Source: a virus. Taken from it: a stretch of DNA of 33,384 bases. Below, piece after piece: positions 1-7,988 of the stretch. Position 1 is the first letter of the stretch, and each line of letters begins with the position of its first letter. Below the pieces are notes generated by a model. That model searched no databases. It was not told the origin of the DNA and saw nothing but the letters and a program-made list of their open reading frames with translations. The position numbers and the translations under genes are program-made. Location: positions 1-33,384 of IMG/VR virus record IMGVR_UViG_3300037882_004058. One strand, 5' to 3'.

Positions 1-1046
1 AAAGAAAAATCACCTTTTTCAAAACCATAAGAGCCACTATTTTTCAATTCGTTAACAAGAGTTTGAACTAACTCATCTGACGATCTGTTAAAACCTCTTA
101 TTTCATTACTAGAAATAGAACCCATTCTAGCTGTCTTATTCAATTGATTCAATGATCCATCTTCAAGTCCAAATCTTTTCTCTATGGCTAATTGATTTAT
201 AGCAGATTCACCAAAATTTGCAGAGCCAATGGAAGTTCCCACACCCTTAGAATAACCATAAAAATCCGCATTACTTAAACCAAAACCAGCAGCTTCTCCC
301 ATTCCACTTATTCTCGAACTTCCTTGTTGACCTTTTAAGCCCATAAATTGGCCTCTGGATACATCAAGTTTTTCAGCGTCATGAATTATCTTAGAGATGA
401 ACGATTGAATACTCATAAATGCAGCTAAACCAAAGGCACTCGCAGCACCTCCAGCCATTGCATATCCAAAAGCACTAGCTCCAGAATCACCACCACTCCT
501 CTCTCTTTTTTTCTTTCTATCCACATCACCCTCTTTTTCCAAATCATATTCTTCCTCTTCTTTAGGATCATCTAACGATCTGGAGGAGTAGTGAGTTGAG
601 TAATTTCTAAGTATGGAAGTCAGTGTTCTATTGGAACTAGCATCACTTCTGGTTTCAGCAACTGAAGAGGAATATATATTTTTTTCTTTCTCTAATTCAC
701 CTTTTGTTATTTGCCCTCTCCTTTGCTTATCTATTGCTTCATCCAATCTTGCCCTCGCTTGCGCCCTTGCTCTTTGCTCTTCGAGCCTGTTAGATTGCTG
801 AAGGAGGGATATTTCTTCGCGGATCATACGATTACGCTCCGTTTGTGATTGCGTTATCCTCTCAGCATCTTTAGCAATCTCTTTAAAGATTTCAGATGCT
901 CTTCCGCGTAATTCGTCTTCGCCTCCTCCAGCAGTGCCAGTGTTAGCCCTGTTTAGGGCTTTATCTGCTCTTGAAGCAGCTTCATCTGTACTCCTATTGA
1001 AAGAGGAAAAATCAGCATCGAAACTTATTACTCTTGTTCTATTCAT
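1..1046 (-). CDS. Tape measure protein, N-terminal part (runs off window)
   Basis: The frame is open from ATG at 1046 to the left edge, about 348 codons with no stop. The start overlaps the stop of the upstream chaperone frame (ATGA). The product would set tail length and sit inside the tail tube. Residues ~20-115 are charged and coiled-coil-like (many E, R, Q, A). A K/R-rich patch (DRKKKRERS) follows, then a Gly/Ala-rich hydrophobic stretch (AFGYAMAGGAASAFGLAAFM) that could be the membrane-active part typical of tape measures. Assignment rests mainly on position directly after sheath, tube and the two chaperones, which is the canonical order. It could instead be another tail-lumen protein. 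The rest of the gene lies outside the window. Confidence 0.72.
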   Translation of the reverse strand, partial: MNRTRVISFDADFSSFNRSTDEAASRADKALNRANTGTAGGGEDELRGRASEIFKEIAKDAERITQSQTERNRMIREEISLLQQSNRLEEQRARAQARARLDEAIDKQRRGQITKGELEKEKNIYSSSVAETRSDASSNRTLTSILRNYSTHYSSRSLDDPKEEEEYDLEKEGDVDRKKKRERSGGDSGASAFGYAMAGGAASAFGLAAFMSIQSFISKIIHDAEKLDVSRGQFMGLKGQQGSSRISGMGEAAGFGLSNADFYGYSKGVGTSIGSANFGESAINQLAIEKRFGLEDGSLNQLNKTARMGSISSNEIRGFNRSSDELVQTLVNELKNSGSYGFEKGDFS

Positions 1047-1794
1047 AATCCTTCTATTTTACCCAAGTCAAGACTTTCAAATTCCATGTCTAACTCTTGA
1101 TCTGTCATACCTGAATTCTTATCCATCTCAGATATAATTTTGGATACTCTTTGTACGACTTTATCTTCTAAAATGTCATAAATCTCATTAAAAAAAGAAA
1201 TGGACTTGTGCTCATCACTCATCCATTTAATATTATACTTCCTTCTGTAAACAAGATCAAATGGGAACATATTGTTCCAAAAATAAGTTACTTGTTTTAT
1301 GCTTAGTGAACTCATATCTGGCAGAAATTCTCTTCCTTTGAGGAAGGATAGATGTATTTCTGCCAGTGTTAGTTTTTTTCCGTAACCTCTTTATCAATAT
1401 CAAAATCCTCTTCTTTTTCCTCATTAAGGCTAGAATAAATTTCCAACATCAATGGTTTGTACCAAGGTATAAATTTTCTATTGTACTGATCCACAATCAT
1501 CTTAGATTGGTTTGCTGGTAAATCCATTACACTCTTACCTTGTGGAACCAAATCTTTAAACACTGCATTAAATCCAATAGGGTTCAGAATGGTAAAACAG
1601 CTTATGGCATCAATAAGGTCTAAGGCAAAAGTCATGCTTTGAACTTGTGATTTAACCATATCATTATATCTCCCTCCTGCTAAAGTTACCTTTAGATTTT
1701 CAATATCAACTAATTGTCCGATTGTGGGAAATTCCTGTATAATAAAACTTTTCTTCGTTCCATTTACTTCAAATACCATAACACATTTTGACAT
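1043..1794 (-). CDS. Tail assembly chaperone, long G-T form made by -1 frameshift
   Basis: The ORF starting at 1794 and the downstream frame ending at 1043 are joined if ribosomes slip -1 on A AAA AAC at 1378-1372, just before the TAA stop. After slippage the frame reads L-T-L-A-E-I through the intervening hairpin and continues without a stop into the second ORF, giving about 250 residues (141 + 109). The C-terminal part has W/Y/F-rich and acidic stretches. By analogy to lambda gpG/gpGT, the long form would bridge tape measure and tube subunits during tail assembly and be absent from the virion. The second ORF also has its own ATG at 1315, which falls at the foot of the hairpin, so independent initiation is possible but less likely. 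Confidence 0.75.
1318..1378 (-). promoter_or_regulatory. Programmed -1 ribosomal frameshift signal
   Basis: On the minus strand the heptamer A AAA AAC (1378-1372) lies in the correct phase (GAA AAA AAC TAA). A 5-nt spacer (TAACA) follows, then a hairpin with an 11-bp perfect outer stem, CTGGCAGAAAT (1366-1356) with ATTTCTGCCAG (1328-1318). An inner 5-bp stem (CTTCC/GGAAG, 1346-1332) caps it. Slippery site, short spacer and stable stem are the standard parts of a -1 frameshift stimulator. The zero frame stops at once and the -1 frame is open into the next ORF. Confidence 0.85.
1369..1794 (-). CDS. Tail assembly chaperone, short G form
   Basis: This 141-residue product is made when ribosomes do not shift at the A AAA AAC site two codons before its stop. 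It sits directly downstream of the tail tube terminator and upstream of the tape measure, the usual place of the gpG-type chaperone. The N-terminal ~50 residues form a compact alpha/beta-looking region, then helices, then an acidic tail (EEKEEDFDIDKEV) that leads into the slip site. I recognise no specific family motif. The call is from gene order plus the frameshift architecture. Confidence 0.75.
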   Translation of the reverse strand: MSKCVMVFEVNGTKKSFIIQEFPTIGQLVDIENLKVTLAGGRYNDMVKSQVQSMTFALDLIDAISCFTILNPIGFNAVFKDLVPQGKSVMDLPANQSKMIVDQYNRKFIPWYKPLMLEIYSSLNEEKEEDFDIDKEVTEKN

Positions 1795-1814
1795 AATAAT
1801 TATTTTTTTTTAAA

Positions 1815-1849
1815 TGAAAAAACCTCTCACACAATTAAGCGTGAGAGGT
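1815..1849 (-). terminator. Intrinsic terminator after tail tube gene
   Basis: A 9-bp perfect stem ACCTCTCAC/GTGAGAGGT (1849-1841 and 1830-1822) with a 10-nt loop is followed on the minus strand by a U-run (1821-1816). It separates the sheath-tube pair from the chaperone-tape measure genes, so tube is likely made in excess over the chaperones. Confidence 0.85.
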
Positions 1850-1872
1850 GTACAATGAAAAACCCAAAATTA

Positions 1873-2355
1873 TTAACCTGGGAAAATCACAGGATTAATA
1901 ACAGTGAATTCAGCATTCCTGCCCCCAAGTTGGTTTTCACCTATTTGCATTCCTTCACGTGTCATGAAGACCCCAGTAATGGAGGCAAATATTTCATAGG
2001 TTGGAGTTATTATACCCTTAGCATCTTGAGACAAAGCTTTTTTTCTCAAAACATCAACTTGGATTCCTTGTTCTTGCAGTAGAACCGTGTTGATAAAATC
2101 ATCGATTGTTTGAACACCACGATAAAATGCTTTTCCAACATCGCTATTCAAAAACATTGTAGCTTTAAAGTCAATCAAATAAGAATCACAAGAAAGAGTT
2201 CCATCCCAACTCAAAGCTGGCACTTCCATCGGGTTTAATGTCCCCAGTCCACCCACTCTCCCTCTGTTCACATTTTCATTATAATTAATCGACTTCATTT
2301 TGCCAATGGCTTGTCCATTGACTTTAATTATGGCTAATGGCCCACTGAAAGTCAT
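1873..2355 (-). CDS. Tail tube protein
   Basis: This 160-residue protein follows the tail sheath gene by 12 bases. It has the size and beta-rich character of myovirus tail tube proteins: many V/I/T strands, little charge, and a central region (LDFKATMFL-like) expected in the tube barrel. The tube polymerises inside the sheath and channels DNA. No unique motif is visible, so the call combines size, composition and the conserved order sheath-tube-chaperones-tape measure. A strong terminator follows it. No Shine-Dalgarno sequence is seen before ATG 2355. Confidence 0.8.
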   Translation of the reverse strand: MTFSGPLAIIKVNGQAIGKMKSINYNENVNRGRVGGLGTLNPMEVPALSWDGTLSCDSYLIDFKATMFLNSDVGKAFYRGVQTIDDFINTVLLQEQGIQVDVLRKKALSQDAKGIITPTYEIFASITGVFMTREGMQIGENQLGGRNAEFTVINPVIFPG

Positions 2356-2367
2356 ATCCTATCTTGT

Positions 2368-4050
2368 TTAAGCTGTTAGTGAAACGGGCAACATAAACCC
2401 GGTAATGAAAAATCTCTTCACTGGCCCATTGGGTGTGAAGGCATAATTGATATAATAATCACTATCAGACAGTGTAACTGTAACATTCTTGAAAGTTAGA
2501 ATCAAATCATCAGACTGAGATGTGGCTACATTCTGCTGCAAATAATTCTCCATCCAAGCCTTGATATCGACAGGTGAACTTGTGTTCACATTTCGACCTG
2601 CTATGAAAGTTCTTCTTATACCCTGAATCGCACCCTTATTGAGAGAAGAAGCTATTCTCATTATGGAGCCTTGCGGAGAAGTACCATCAGGATAAACATC
2701 CTGAATGTTATTCTGCATGGTATTAATATCATCCGCAATAACAAAGCCGCCCACATCTGGGACGTTGCGCAAGTGCATAACACCTGTTTGAATGAATCTC
2801 TCTCTTTCCTTTTTTAGTGGATCGTGAACAACTCCTTCAATGTCAATATCCAACCAAACTACGGGCACCTGTGGAGGAACACCAGCCATTCTGCCACACA
2901 TTAAAGCAGCATTCCACAAAACATTATAACGATAATTTGTCTGACCGGATACTGGGGACTTTCTCCAAACATCGCCATGAACAGTGTAAACACGTGGTGT
3001 GTTGTAATATTGAGCAACCTGCACACTGTGTTGAGGATTAGTTGTATCTAATGGATCATCAGCAGTATCTTTATCCAAACCAGCAGGAGCAAAGAAAAAC
3101 TGCTCATAATCTGAATTAGACTTGATGTGATTTACTATCTTTTGGCAATAAGTATCAGTGACTGTTGTGCCAAAACGATCAGTAATCACAAAAGTGTAAT
3201 CAAGCTCAGTGACATTCTCCAGAACAGTATCCAAATGTGTAGTTGAATATGTTTGTGTCCCGCCAGCAAAAAGTTTCAATGTTGAGTTCGAGCTTAGGTC
3301 TGCTGATGTTACTGCTCCTGTTCCTGTAATAGTTGAAGTGGTCGCTTTGAATAGTGAATTGAACTTTGCATCCGTAGCAAAGAAATAAGCCAATTCAGTT
3401 GCATTGTTAAATTCAGGAGTCTCCAGAATCTCAATTGGTGTAGTTTGAGACTCTATTGTTCCATTAAAAGCAACATTGGGAGTAACAGTAGTATTGAGAC
3501 CAGTATAAGTTCCTCTGTAAAATACAATTCTAAATTTAGAACTATCTAGTCTACCAGCTTTCATGTGTGCTCCAAATCCCAGAGACAATGAACTACCCGC
3601 CCCATTCAGAGCACCATTTCCGGCTAATCCTTCTGTCTTGGATTTTATTACGAAGCTACCGCCATTTGAACCGCCACCTGTAAATGTAAATGTTACTGAG
3701 GCTGCTGCTGTTGTGGCGGCTCTCACGTAATAGATACCGCCTACACCAGGAACCGATAAACTTTTAGTTGGCTTAAAAAGAACATCGGCTAAACCATACA
3801 ATATACCGCCACCAACTGCTTTCTTAACATCTTCAGCCGTTTGGAAAAAATATATTGCATCTTTAGCAGAAGTGATCTCACCAGCAATACTACCGCCAAA
3901 TCCAAAACCTGTATTTAGGTTACCACTATCAATCCATAAAAGTATGTTGGATTGACCTTGTGGCAAAACAGTTTCAACTGTGCCAAGTGTTCTGGCATAA
4001 ACACCAGGTTCAATTATTGCCCGATTATTAAAATTTACTATTGAGGCCAT
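2368..4050 (-). CDS. Tail sheath protein
   Basis: The 560-residue product has features of the contractile sheath family. The N-terminus contains the motif I-I-E-P-G-V-Y-A-R (residues ~12-20), matching the P-G-V-Y start of many sheaths. A long variable beta-rich insertion of G/S/T-rich sequence lies at ~110-280. The C-terminal third ends in ITFKNVTVTLSD-like strands and the closing segment NGPVKRFFITGF, which resembles the conserved sheath C-terminal domain that locks to the tube. It forms the contractile outer tail. Its presence identifies the phage as a myovirus-type particle. It overlaps the preceding small gene by 13 bases, suggesting translational coupling. Confidence 0.9.
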   Translation of the reverse strand: MASIVNFNNRAIIEPGVYARTLGTVETVLPQGQSNILLWIDSGNLNTGFGFGGSIAGEITSAKDAIYFFQTAEDVKKAVGGGILYGLADVLFKPTKSLSVPGVGGIYYVRAATTAAASVTFTFTGGGSNGGSFVIKSKTEGLAGNGALNGAGSSLSLGFGAHMKAGRLDSSKFRIVFYRGTYTGLNTTVTPNVAFNGTIESQTTPIEILETPEFNNATELAYFFATDAKFNSLFKATTSTITGTGAVTSADLSSNSTLKLFAGGTQTYSTTHLDTVLENVTELDYTFVITDRFGTTVTDTYCQKIVNHIKSNSDYEQFFFAPAGLDKDTADDPLDTTNPQHSVQVAQYYNTPRVYTVHGDVWRKSPVSGQTNYRYNVLWNAALMCGRMAGVPPQVPVVWLDIDIEGVVHDPLKKERERFIQTGVMHLRNVPDVGGFVIADDINTMQNNIQDVYPDGTSPQGSIMRIASSLNKGAIQGIRRTFIAGRNVNTSSPVDIKAWMENYLQQNVATSQSDDLILTFKNVTVTLSDSDYYINYAFTPNGPVKRFFITGFMLPVSLTA

Positions 4051-4259
4051 TTAATCTCTTTTTCCAATTCTAAAAAAAATATGTCTATCCATTCTTGCTT
4101 TGTGTAAAATTTTCCAATATGTTGTCTAGTCAAAATTGGAAAATCAGTGTAGTGTAATATAGCGGAAAATATAGATTCAATTTGTGATACACTAAATCTT
4201 TGTTCTATCTTTTTCTCCTTTATTACACTGTCTGTCTCTTTAACAACAGAATCATTCAT
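4038..4259 (-). CDS. Small hypothetical protein before sheath
   Basis: This 73-residue protein starts at ATG 4259. A longer version would need a TTG at 4286 inside the neighbouring gene, so I prefer the ATG. It ends 13 bases inside the sheath gene. Composition is helical with aromatic clusters (FFLELEKEIKWPQ at the end) and no recognisable motif. Its position in the neck/tail block suggests a small structural or assembly factor, but no function can be read from the sequence. Confidence 0.6.
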   Translation of the reverse strand: MNDSVVKETDSVIKEKKIEQRFSVSQIESIFSAILHYTDFPILTRQHIGKFYTKQEWIDIFFLELEKEIKWPQ

Positions 4260-4269
4260 GTTTTTATTT

Positions 4270-4980
4270 TTAATTAACTGATTCAATGGTTACCTCACCT
4301 ATCTTAATATCCAAAGGTACATTTGGGAACACTGGGTAAGTGAAGAAGGAACTGCCAATTTTATCCTGCTCAAATTTAATGGCAAACTTCCTATGATAAA
4401 CTGGAAGCGGTAGAATATTGGGGTCGATGTCTAAACTCTTAATTGCGTATTGAATGTTTTGAGCGCCCTTTAGACTAAGGTGATCTAACATACCTGTAAT
4501 TAATGTTTCCAATAAATGACTCATCAATATTAATTCAAAATTAGAATTGCTTGTTATGATTATATCATACATGCATTCTCTCTGATGTGCATATCTAGGG
4601 CGATAAGTTAAGGTATTTGTATCTATGTCGTAATTTCCATTTGATTCAAATACGTATCCCTCGTTACTTCCTAAACCAGAACCTGGTGCTTCTCCCTCCT
4701 CATTGAGTACTATGTGATAAGTGGGTATTTCCAATTTTTCAGTTGAATAACCAAGAGAAATATTTATCCCTCTTCTGCTATCTTTAGCAATGAGCTTTTT
4801 AACCTGCTGAAAGAAAGAGGTGTTTTCAAATGTTATAGTATTGTGAGTTATATCGGAGCCAAAATTTTTATATAAAACACTTTTAGTCTCATCCGCTGAA
4901 TTTTCTAGTAAATTAGACCTAAGAAATTCTATACCACATGTTATGGCTCTCATCAACTCAAACTCTGGTATTAAAAGCAT
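4270..4980 (-). CDS. Putative neck or tail terminator protein
   Basis: The 236-residue product begins MLLIPEFELMRAITCGIEFL and is an alternation of helices and strands with no catalytic motif. It abuts the upstream gene (shared base at 4980) and precedes the sheath. In contractile phages this slot, between connector/neck proteins and sheath, is usually filled by a tail terminator or tail completion protein that caps the sheath and tube. The function is inferred from location only. Confidence 0.5.
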   Translation of the reverse strand: MLLIPEFELMRAITCGIEFLRSNLLENSADETKSVLYKNFGSDITHNTITFENTSFFQQVKKLIAKDSRRGINISLGYSTEKLEIPTYHIVLNEEGEAPGSGLGSNEGYVFESNGNYDIDTNTLTYRPRYAHQRECMYDIIITSNSNFELILMSHLLETLITGMLDHLSLKGAQNIQYAIKSLDIDPNILPLPVYHRKFAIKFEQDKIGSSFFTYPVFPNVPLDIKIGEVTIESVN

Positions 4981-5717
4981 TAGATTCTATTTAAAAATTC
5001 ATCAATAAATTTATCAGCTTCTTCATCGGTATTGTATTGAGCTAATGCCTTGTCCATTAAATTCTTAGGATTCATGCCAGGGTGTATCCAAGAGTTTGGA
5101 TCGCTCTTGGGTGATATTCTCCTAAATGTGTAATATCTTCTTTGAAAAGATGAACCAGTTCTCAACAAACCTTCATATATCGGCTGCTTATGTGTATAAG
5201 AACCATATCCTTTTACAGCAGCTTTGGTTATTGTATTTGCGTAATTTGAAGGTAAATCTTTTTTGTTCAATCTTTCTGCCCCGCCTTGCTTAATTTTAGT
5301 TTGAAGGGCAGAATAAACCTCTGTTGGTATTGATGAAGCAAAACCTAGACCACGACCCAAAGACCTTGGGGAAGAGTGACGAAAGGGAATATCAACATAC
5401 CAACTTTTGCCATCCTTGGTTTGCTTTTTATTCTGGAAATCGCTTTTCTTCAAGTCATACGGCTCACCACCTTCTTCAATTTTGTTAGCAATATCACTAC
5501 TCAAATAAACAATATCACCATCTGTTTTAATGGCAGATGTATAATCTGTTTTTAATGATTTTAATTCAGATTGGGCAACTTTTTTTAAAACATTTGCGTA
5601 GCCTCTAGCCATTCTTGAAGCTACAAATTTGTGCATTGAATTGAGCTGCTTTTTAGTCATGCCTAATTCTTCAGCCAAATCTGAATAATCAATTATAACT
5701 TTTATTCCACCAGGCAT
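4980..5717 (-). CDS. Putative head-tail joining / neck protein
   Basis: This 245-residue basic protein has an early helical segment (ELGMTKKQLNSMHKFVASRM), then a region with IANKIEEGGEPYDLK and a later R/Y-rich part (SFQRRYYTFRRIS). The pattern of N-terminal helix, then a strand with EEGG and a basic core, recalls small HK97-gp10-like neck components but is longer. It sits four bases downstream of the Cys-rich protein gene. Assignment as a neck protein is from position; I do not recognise a named family with certainty. Confidence 0.5.
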   Translation of the reverse strand: MPGGIKVIIDYSDLAEELGMTKKQLNSMHKFVASRMARGYANVLKKVAQSELKSLKTDYTSAIKTDGDIVYLSSDIANKIEEGGEPYDLKKSDFQNKKQTKDGKSWYVDIPFRHSSPRSLGRGLGFASSIPTEVYSALQTKIKQGGAERLNKKDLPSNYANTITKAAVKGYGSYTHKQPIYEGLLRTGSSFQRRYYTFRRISPKSDPNSWIHPGMNPKNLMDKALAQYNTDEEADKFIDEFLNRI

Positions 5718-5721
5718 TTTA

Positions 5722-6540
5722 TCAAATTGAGAATGTTAGATTAGTATTATCCATCAACTCACTTCCATATATCGTTTTCTTGTCAAAGATTATATTTGCT
5801 CTCAAAGCTATCGCATGAACTGGTAACTTAGAGATGGAATCTTTTTCTGGTCGATAATCTTTTGAGCTATCAAATCTAGTTATCGCATTTTCTCTTGTTA
5901 TTTCCATAATATGAAATACAGGATTATGCTTGTAACGGATAGAAAGGCTGTACGGGGTGGGACAACCGACTAAAATGGGGTTATCCACAATTTCTATTGT
6001 ATTGCCGTCGAAAGTTATGTCCTCAGCCTCTATCACCCTTAATTTAGCGTTTTCCGACTCGTATAAGAACAACGAAGTTATAGAAACGAGGGGGAAGGTA
6101 GTTTGCGCCCTGTATGTACCAGGCACAACTTCTTCAAGTCTTAGGATTTGTGAATACTCTGAAAGCTCAGACATATTTACAATCCTATCCATAAAAGATA
6201 AATCCTCGTTTGGGCCAGGTCTAAAGGAAATGGAAGCTTTGCCATAATCTATTTCATTCCAAGACATATACTTATTCCCCCTATTGACCTTTTGTATAAC
6301 GGCTCTTGTCTCTCTTTTATTGTAGAAAAACCATCCAAATCCTCCGCAATTGACACATCCAACTCTAGGCTGTCCGCTTTGCTCTCCAGCGCATGGACAT
6401 TTGGTAGCTCTTTCTACTGTTATTACAGAACCATGAGATTCAATCGAATCAGTGAACTCACTTTTATCAAGTTGAGGTCTATATTCATTGAATTCATTAT
6501 AACCCGGTACGTATACTGTTGGTTTATTGTGACTGCTCAT
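5722..6540 (-). CDS. Cys-rich virion structural protein (zinc knuckle near N-terminus)
   Basis: The 272-residue product contains four cysteines as C-x-C (48, 50) and C-x2-C (62, 65) in ATKCPCAGEQSG...GCVNCGGFGW, a likely structural zinc site. The rest is beta-rich with a conserved-looking YKHNPVFHIMEITRE segment. The ATG overlaps the stop of the upstream connector gene by four bases (ATGA). Its place between connector and neck genes suggests a component of the head-tail interface. No enzymatic motif is seen. Confidence 0.55.
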   Translation of the reverse strand: MSSHNKPTVYVPGYNEFNEYRPQLDKSEFTDSIESHGSVITVERATKCPCAGEQSGQPRVGCVNCGGFGWFFYNKRETRAVIQKVNRGNKYMSWNEIDYGKASISFRPGPNEDLSFMDRIVNMSELSEYSQILRLEEVVPGTYRAQTTFPLVSITSLFLYESENAKLRVIEAEDITFDGNTIEIVDNPILVGCPTPYSLSIRYKHNPVFHIMEITRENAITRFDSSKDYRPEKDSISKLPVHAIALRANIIFDKKTIYGSELMDNTNLTFSI

Positions 6541-7343
6541 AATACTATGCTTTGTATACCAACATAATAATCTCTCATCTTAGGCATCTCTGTTTCAACA
6601 TATTTTTCATAAGCTTTCAATCTAGCTGCATAGATACCGTGTTCGCCAGCTCTTGTTGTTGATACTGTTTCACTTAATCCATCATATGAAATAGACTTTG
6701 AAGCAATGCCAGGTGTGAATACAATGTCTTGTAAATCAGTAAGAATTGGAATGGAAGATAATTTGCCCAAAAGTTCTTGTAGTTCTCCTGGAGTGTTCTT
6801 GAAGCCAGTGAGATAATCTATCTGCCAATAGTTGGGTATGTTTTGAATACCTATCGCTCCCATAAAAGGTATCATCCCAATTGCAATAGCATTGCCAGGA
6901 ATACCAGCTGTTTGCTGTCCGGTCGCTACTATGTTGAGGTTTCTACTTAGTTGTCTCTCATCAGACATTCTTCTTATTGCCATCCAAGTTATTGGATAGT
7001 TAACTTGTTGGTTGTCTGCTAAGAAGCCTCTAAATTTATAAACATGTTTAATCATTTGCGATAAACGAACATACCCCCAGCTTCTCCAATCCAAATAAGT
7101 ATAATCAATTCTTTCAAAATATTTTTGTTCCCAAAATTTCAAAGAAAGTTCATTTTCTATTTTCTGCTGTGCGGAAAGAATTTTGTTTCTTATTGAACCT
7201 TGTGCGAGAAATGATGACACCTTAGAATCATTCAATCTCAAACCTGAAATAAAACCGTATATTATCTCAGTTGTGTTAAAGAACATTGAATTATAATCAC
7301 CAATGAATCTTTTATATCGTACTTGATAATTTATTTCTGCCAT
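6537..7343 (-). CDS. Putative head-tail connector protein
   Basis: This 268-residue product lies downstream of the capsid gene, where connectors (adaptors) usually lie. The segment NYWQIDYLTGFKNTPGELQ (~173-191) resembles the Y-W-x-V/I-x-Y-x-x-G-F-x-x-x-P pattern I associate with head-tail connector proteins of SPO1-like phages; that match is from memory. The N-terminal half is helical and aromatic-rich. It would form a ring beneath the portal. It begins a transcription segment after a terminator and is translationally coupled to the next gene by ATGA. Confidence 0.55.
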   Translation of the reverse strand: MAEINYQVRYKRFIGDYNSMFFNTTEIIYGFISGLRLNDSKVSSFLAQGSIRNKILSAQQKIENELSLKFWEQKYFERIDYTYLDWRSWGYVRLSQMIKHVYKFRGFLADNQQVNYPITWMAIRRMSDERQLSRNLNIVATGQQTAGIPGNAIAIGMIPFMGAIGIQNIPNYWQIDYLTGFKNTPGELQELLGKLSSIPILTDLQDIVFTPGIASKSISYDGLSETVSTTRAGEHGIYAARLKAYEKYVETEMPKMRDYYVGIQSIVL

Positions 7344-7354
7344 TGTTACATAAA

Positions 7355-7399
7355 TTAAAAATGGCCTCTCCCTGATTTTAAAAAAAGAGAAAGACCATT
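7355..7399 (-). terminator. Intrinsic terminator between head and neck genes
   Basis: On the minus strand AATGGTCTTTCTC pairs with GGGAGAGGCCATT over about 13 positions (with G-U pairs), followed by TTTTTAATTTA. It lies in the 78-base gap downstream of the 151-residue ORF. Confidence 0.75.
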
Positions 7400-7421
7400 C
7401 ATGTTATAAAATGAACTACTT

Positions 7422-7877
7422 TTATTCAGTAATAAAAGTCTCGAAAATTTTTGACAGAATGTTCTTCCAAAAAGAAGCGTCGATTTTACTATACAAAAAT
7501 TGAATAAGAACATGCTTCTTGTCACTTTTAGGTTTATTCAAGCCTGCCTTTTCAATAATATCAACCAATTGATCTTCGCTAAAGAAATTTAGTGATTTTT
7601 TCAAAATTTCTTTATCATGGATGGAAAATACAACATCATCATCATGTGTGTAATCATTCATGTTAACGGATTGCTGCTCCACATCTTCGAGAGAAGAGAT
7701 TTCATCAGCAGACTCTGGCAAATTATCATTATCAAAAATAGTGATATTATCTACCAATCCACTAGCTCCTTCAGCATCTGTCAACAGAGTACCATCTGTA
7801 TTAATTGCAGCAGTTCCGATAACTGGGAGGATTGTTGTCTTTCCCCAAGAGCTGCTATCACGAAAATATAAAGTCAT
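7422..7877 (-). CDS. Acidic hypothetical protein next to capsid gene
   Basis: This 151-residue protein follows the capsid gene and is bracketed by two terminators, so it forms its own transcription segment. The N-terminus (MTLYFRDSSSWGKTTILPV) looks like a beta strand-turn, the middle is strongly acidic, and the C-terminus is helical with aromatic residues (DASFWKNILSKIFETFI). The part KKSLNFFSEDQLVDIIEKAGL resembles a short helix-loop-helix such as a SAP/HeH fold. A head decoration or head completion role is possible from position, but I cannot identify the family. Confidence 0.55.
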   Translation of the reverse strand: MTLYFRDSSSWGKTTILPVIGTAAINTDGTLLTDAEGASGLVDNITIFDNDNLPESADEISSLEDVEQQSVNMNDYTHDDDVVFSIHDKEILKKSLNFFSEDQLVDIIEKAGLNKPKSDKKHVLIQFLYSKIDASFWKNILSKIFETFITE

Positions 7878-7910
7878 TTGTTTATTATTTTGTTGAATAT
7901 AATAATGTTT

Positions 7911-7954
7911 GTAAAAAAAAAAGAAGGGCTAGAGGTTAAAACCAAAAGCCCTTC
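7911..7954 (-). terminator. Strong terminator after the capsid gene
   Basis: The stem GAAGGGCT/AGCCCTTC (7954-7947 and 7930-7923) is followed on the minus strand by a run of T at 7920-7912. An inner TGGTT/AACC helix extends it. It sits 35 bases beyond the capsid stop, as expected for a highly expressed gene. Confidence 0.88.
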
Positions 7955-7988
7955 AATTTCAACCCTTCTTAGGGAATGAAGTAAAACA

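Noticed and set aside
1855-2082. 75-codon plus-strand frame
   Set aside because: It is antisense to the tail tube gene and its terminator.
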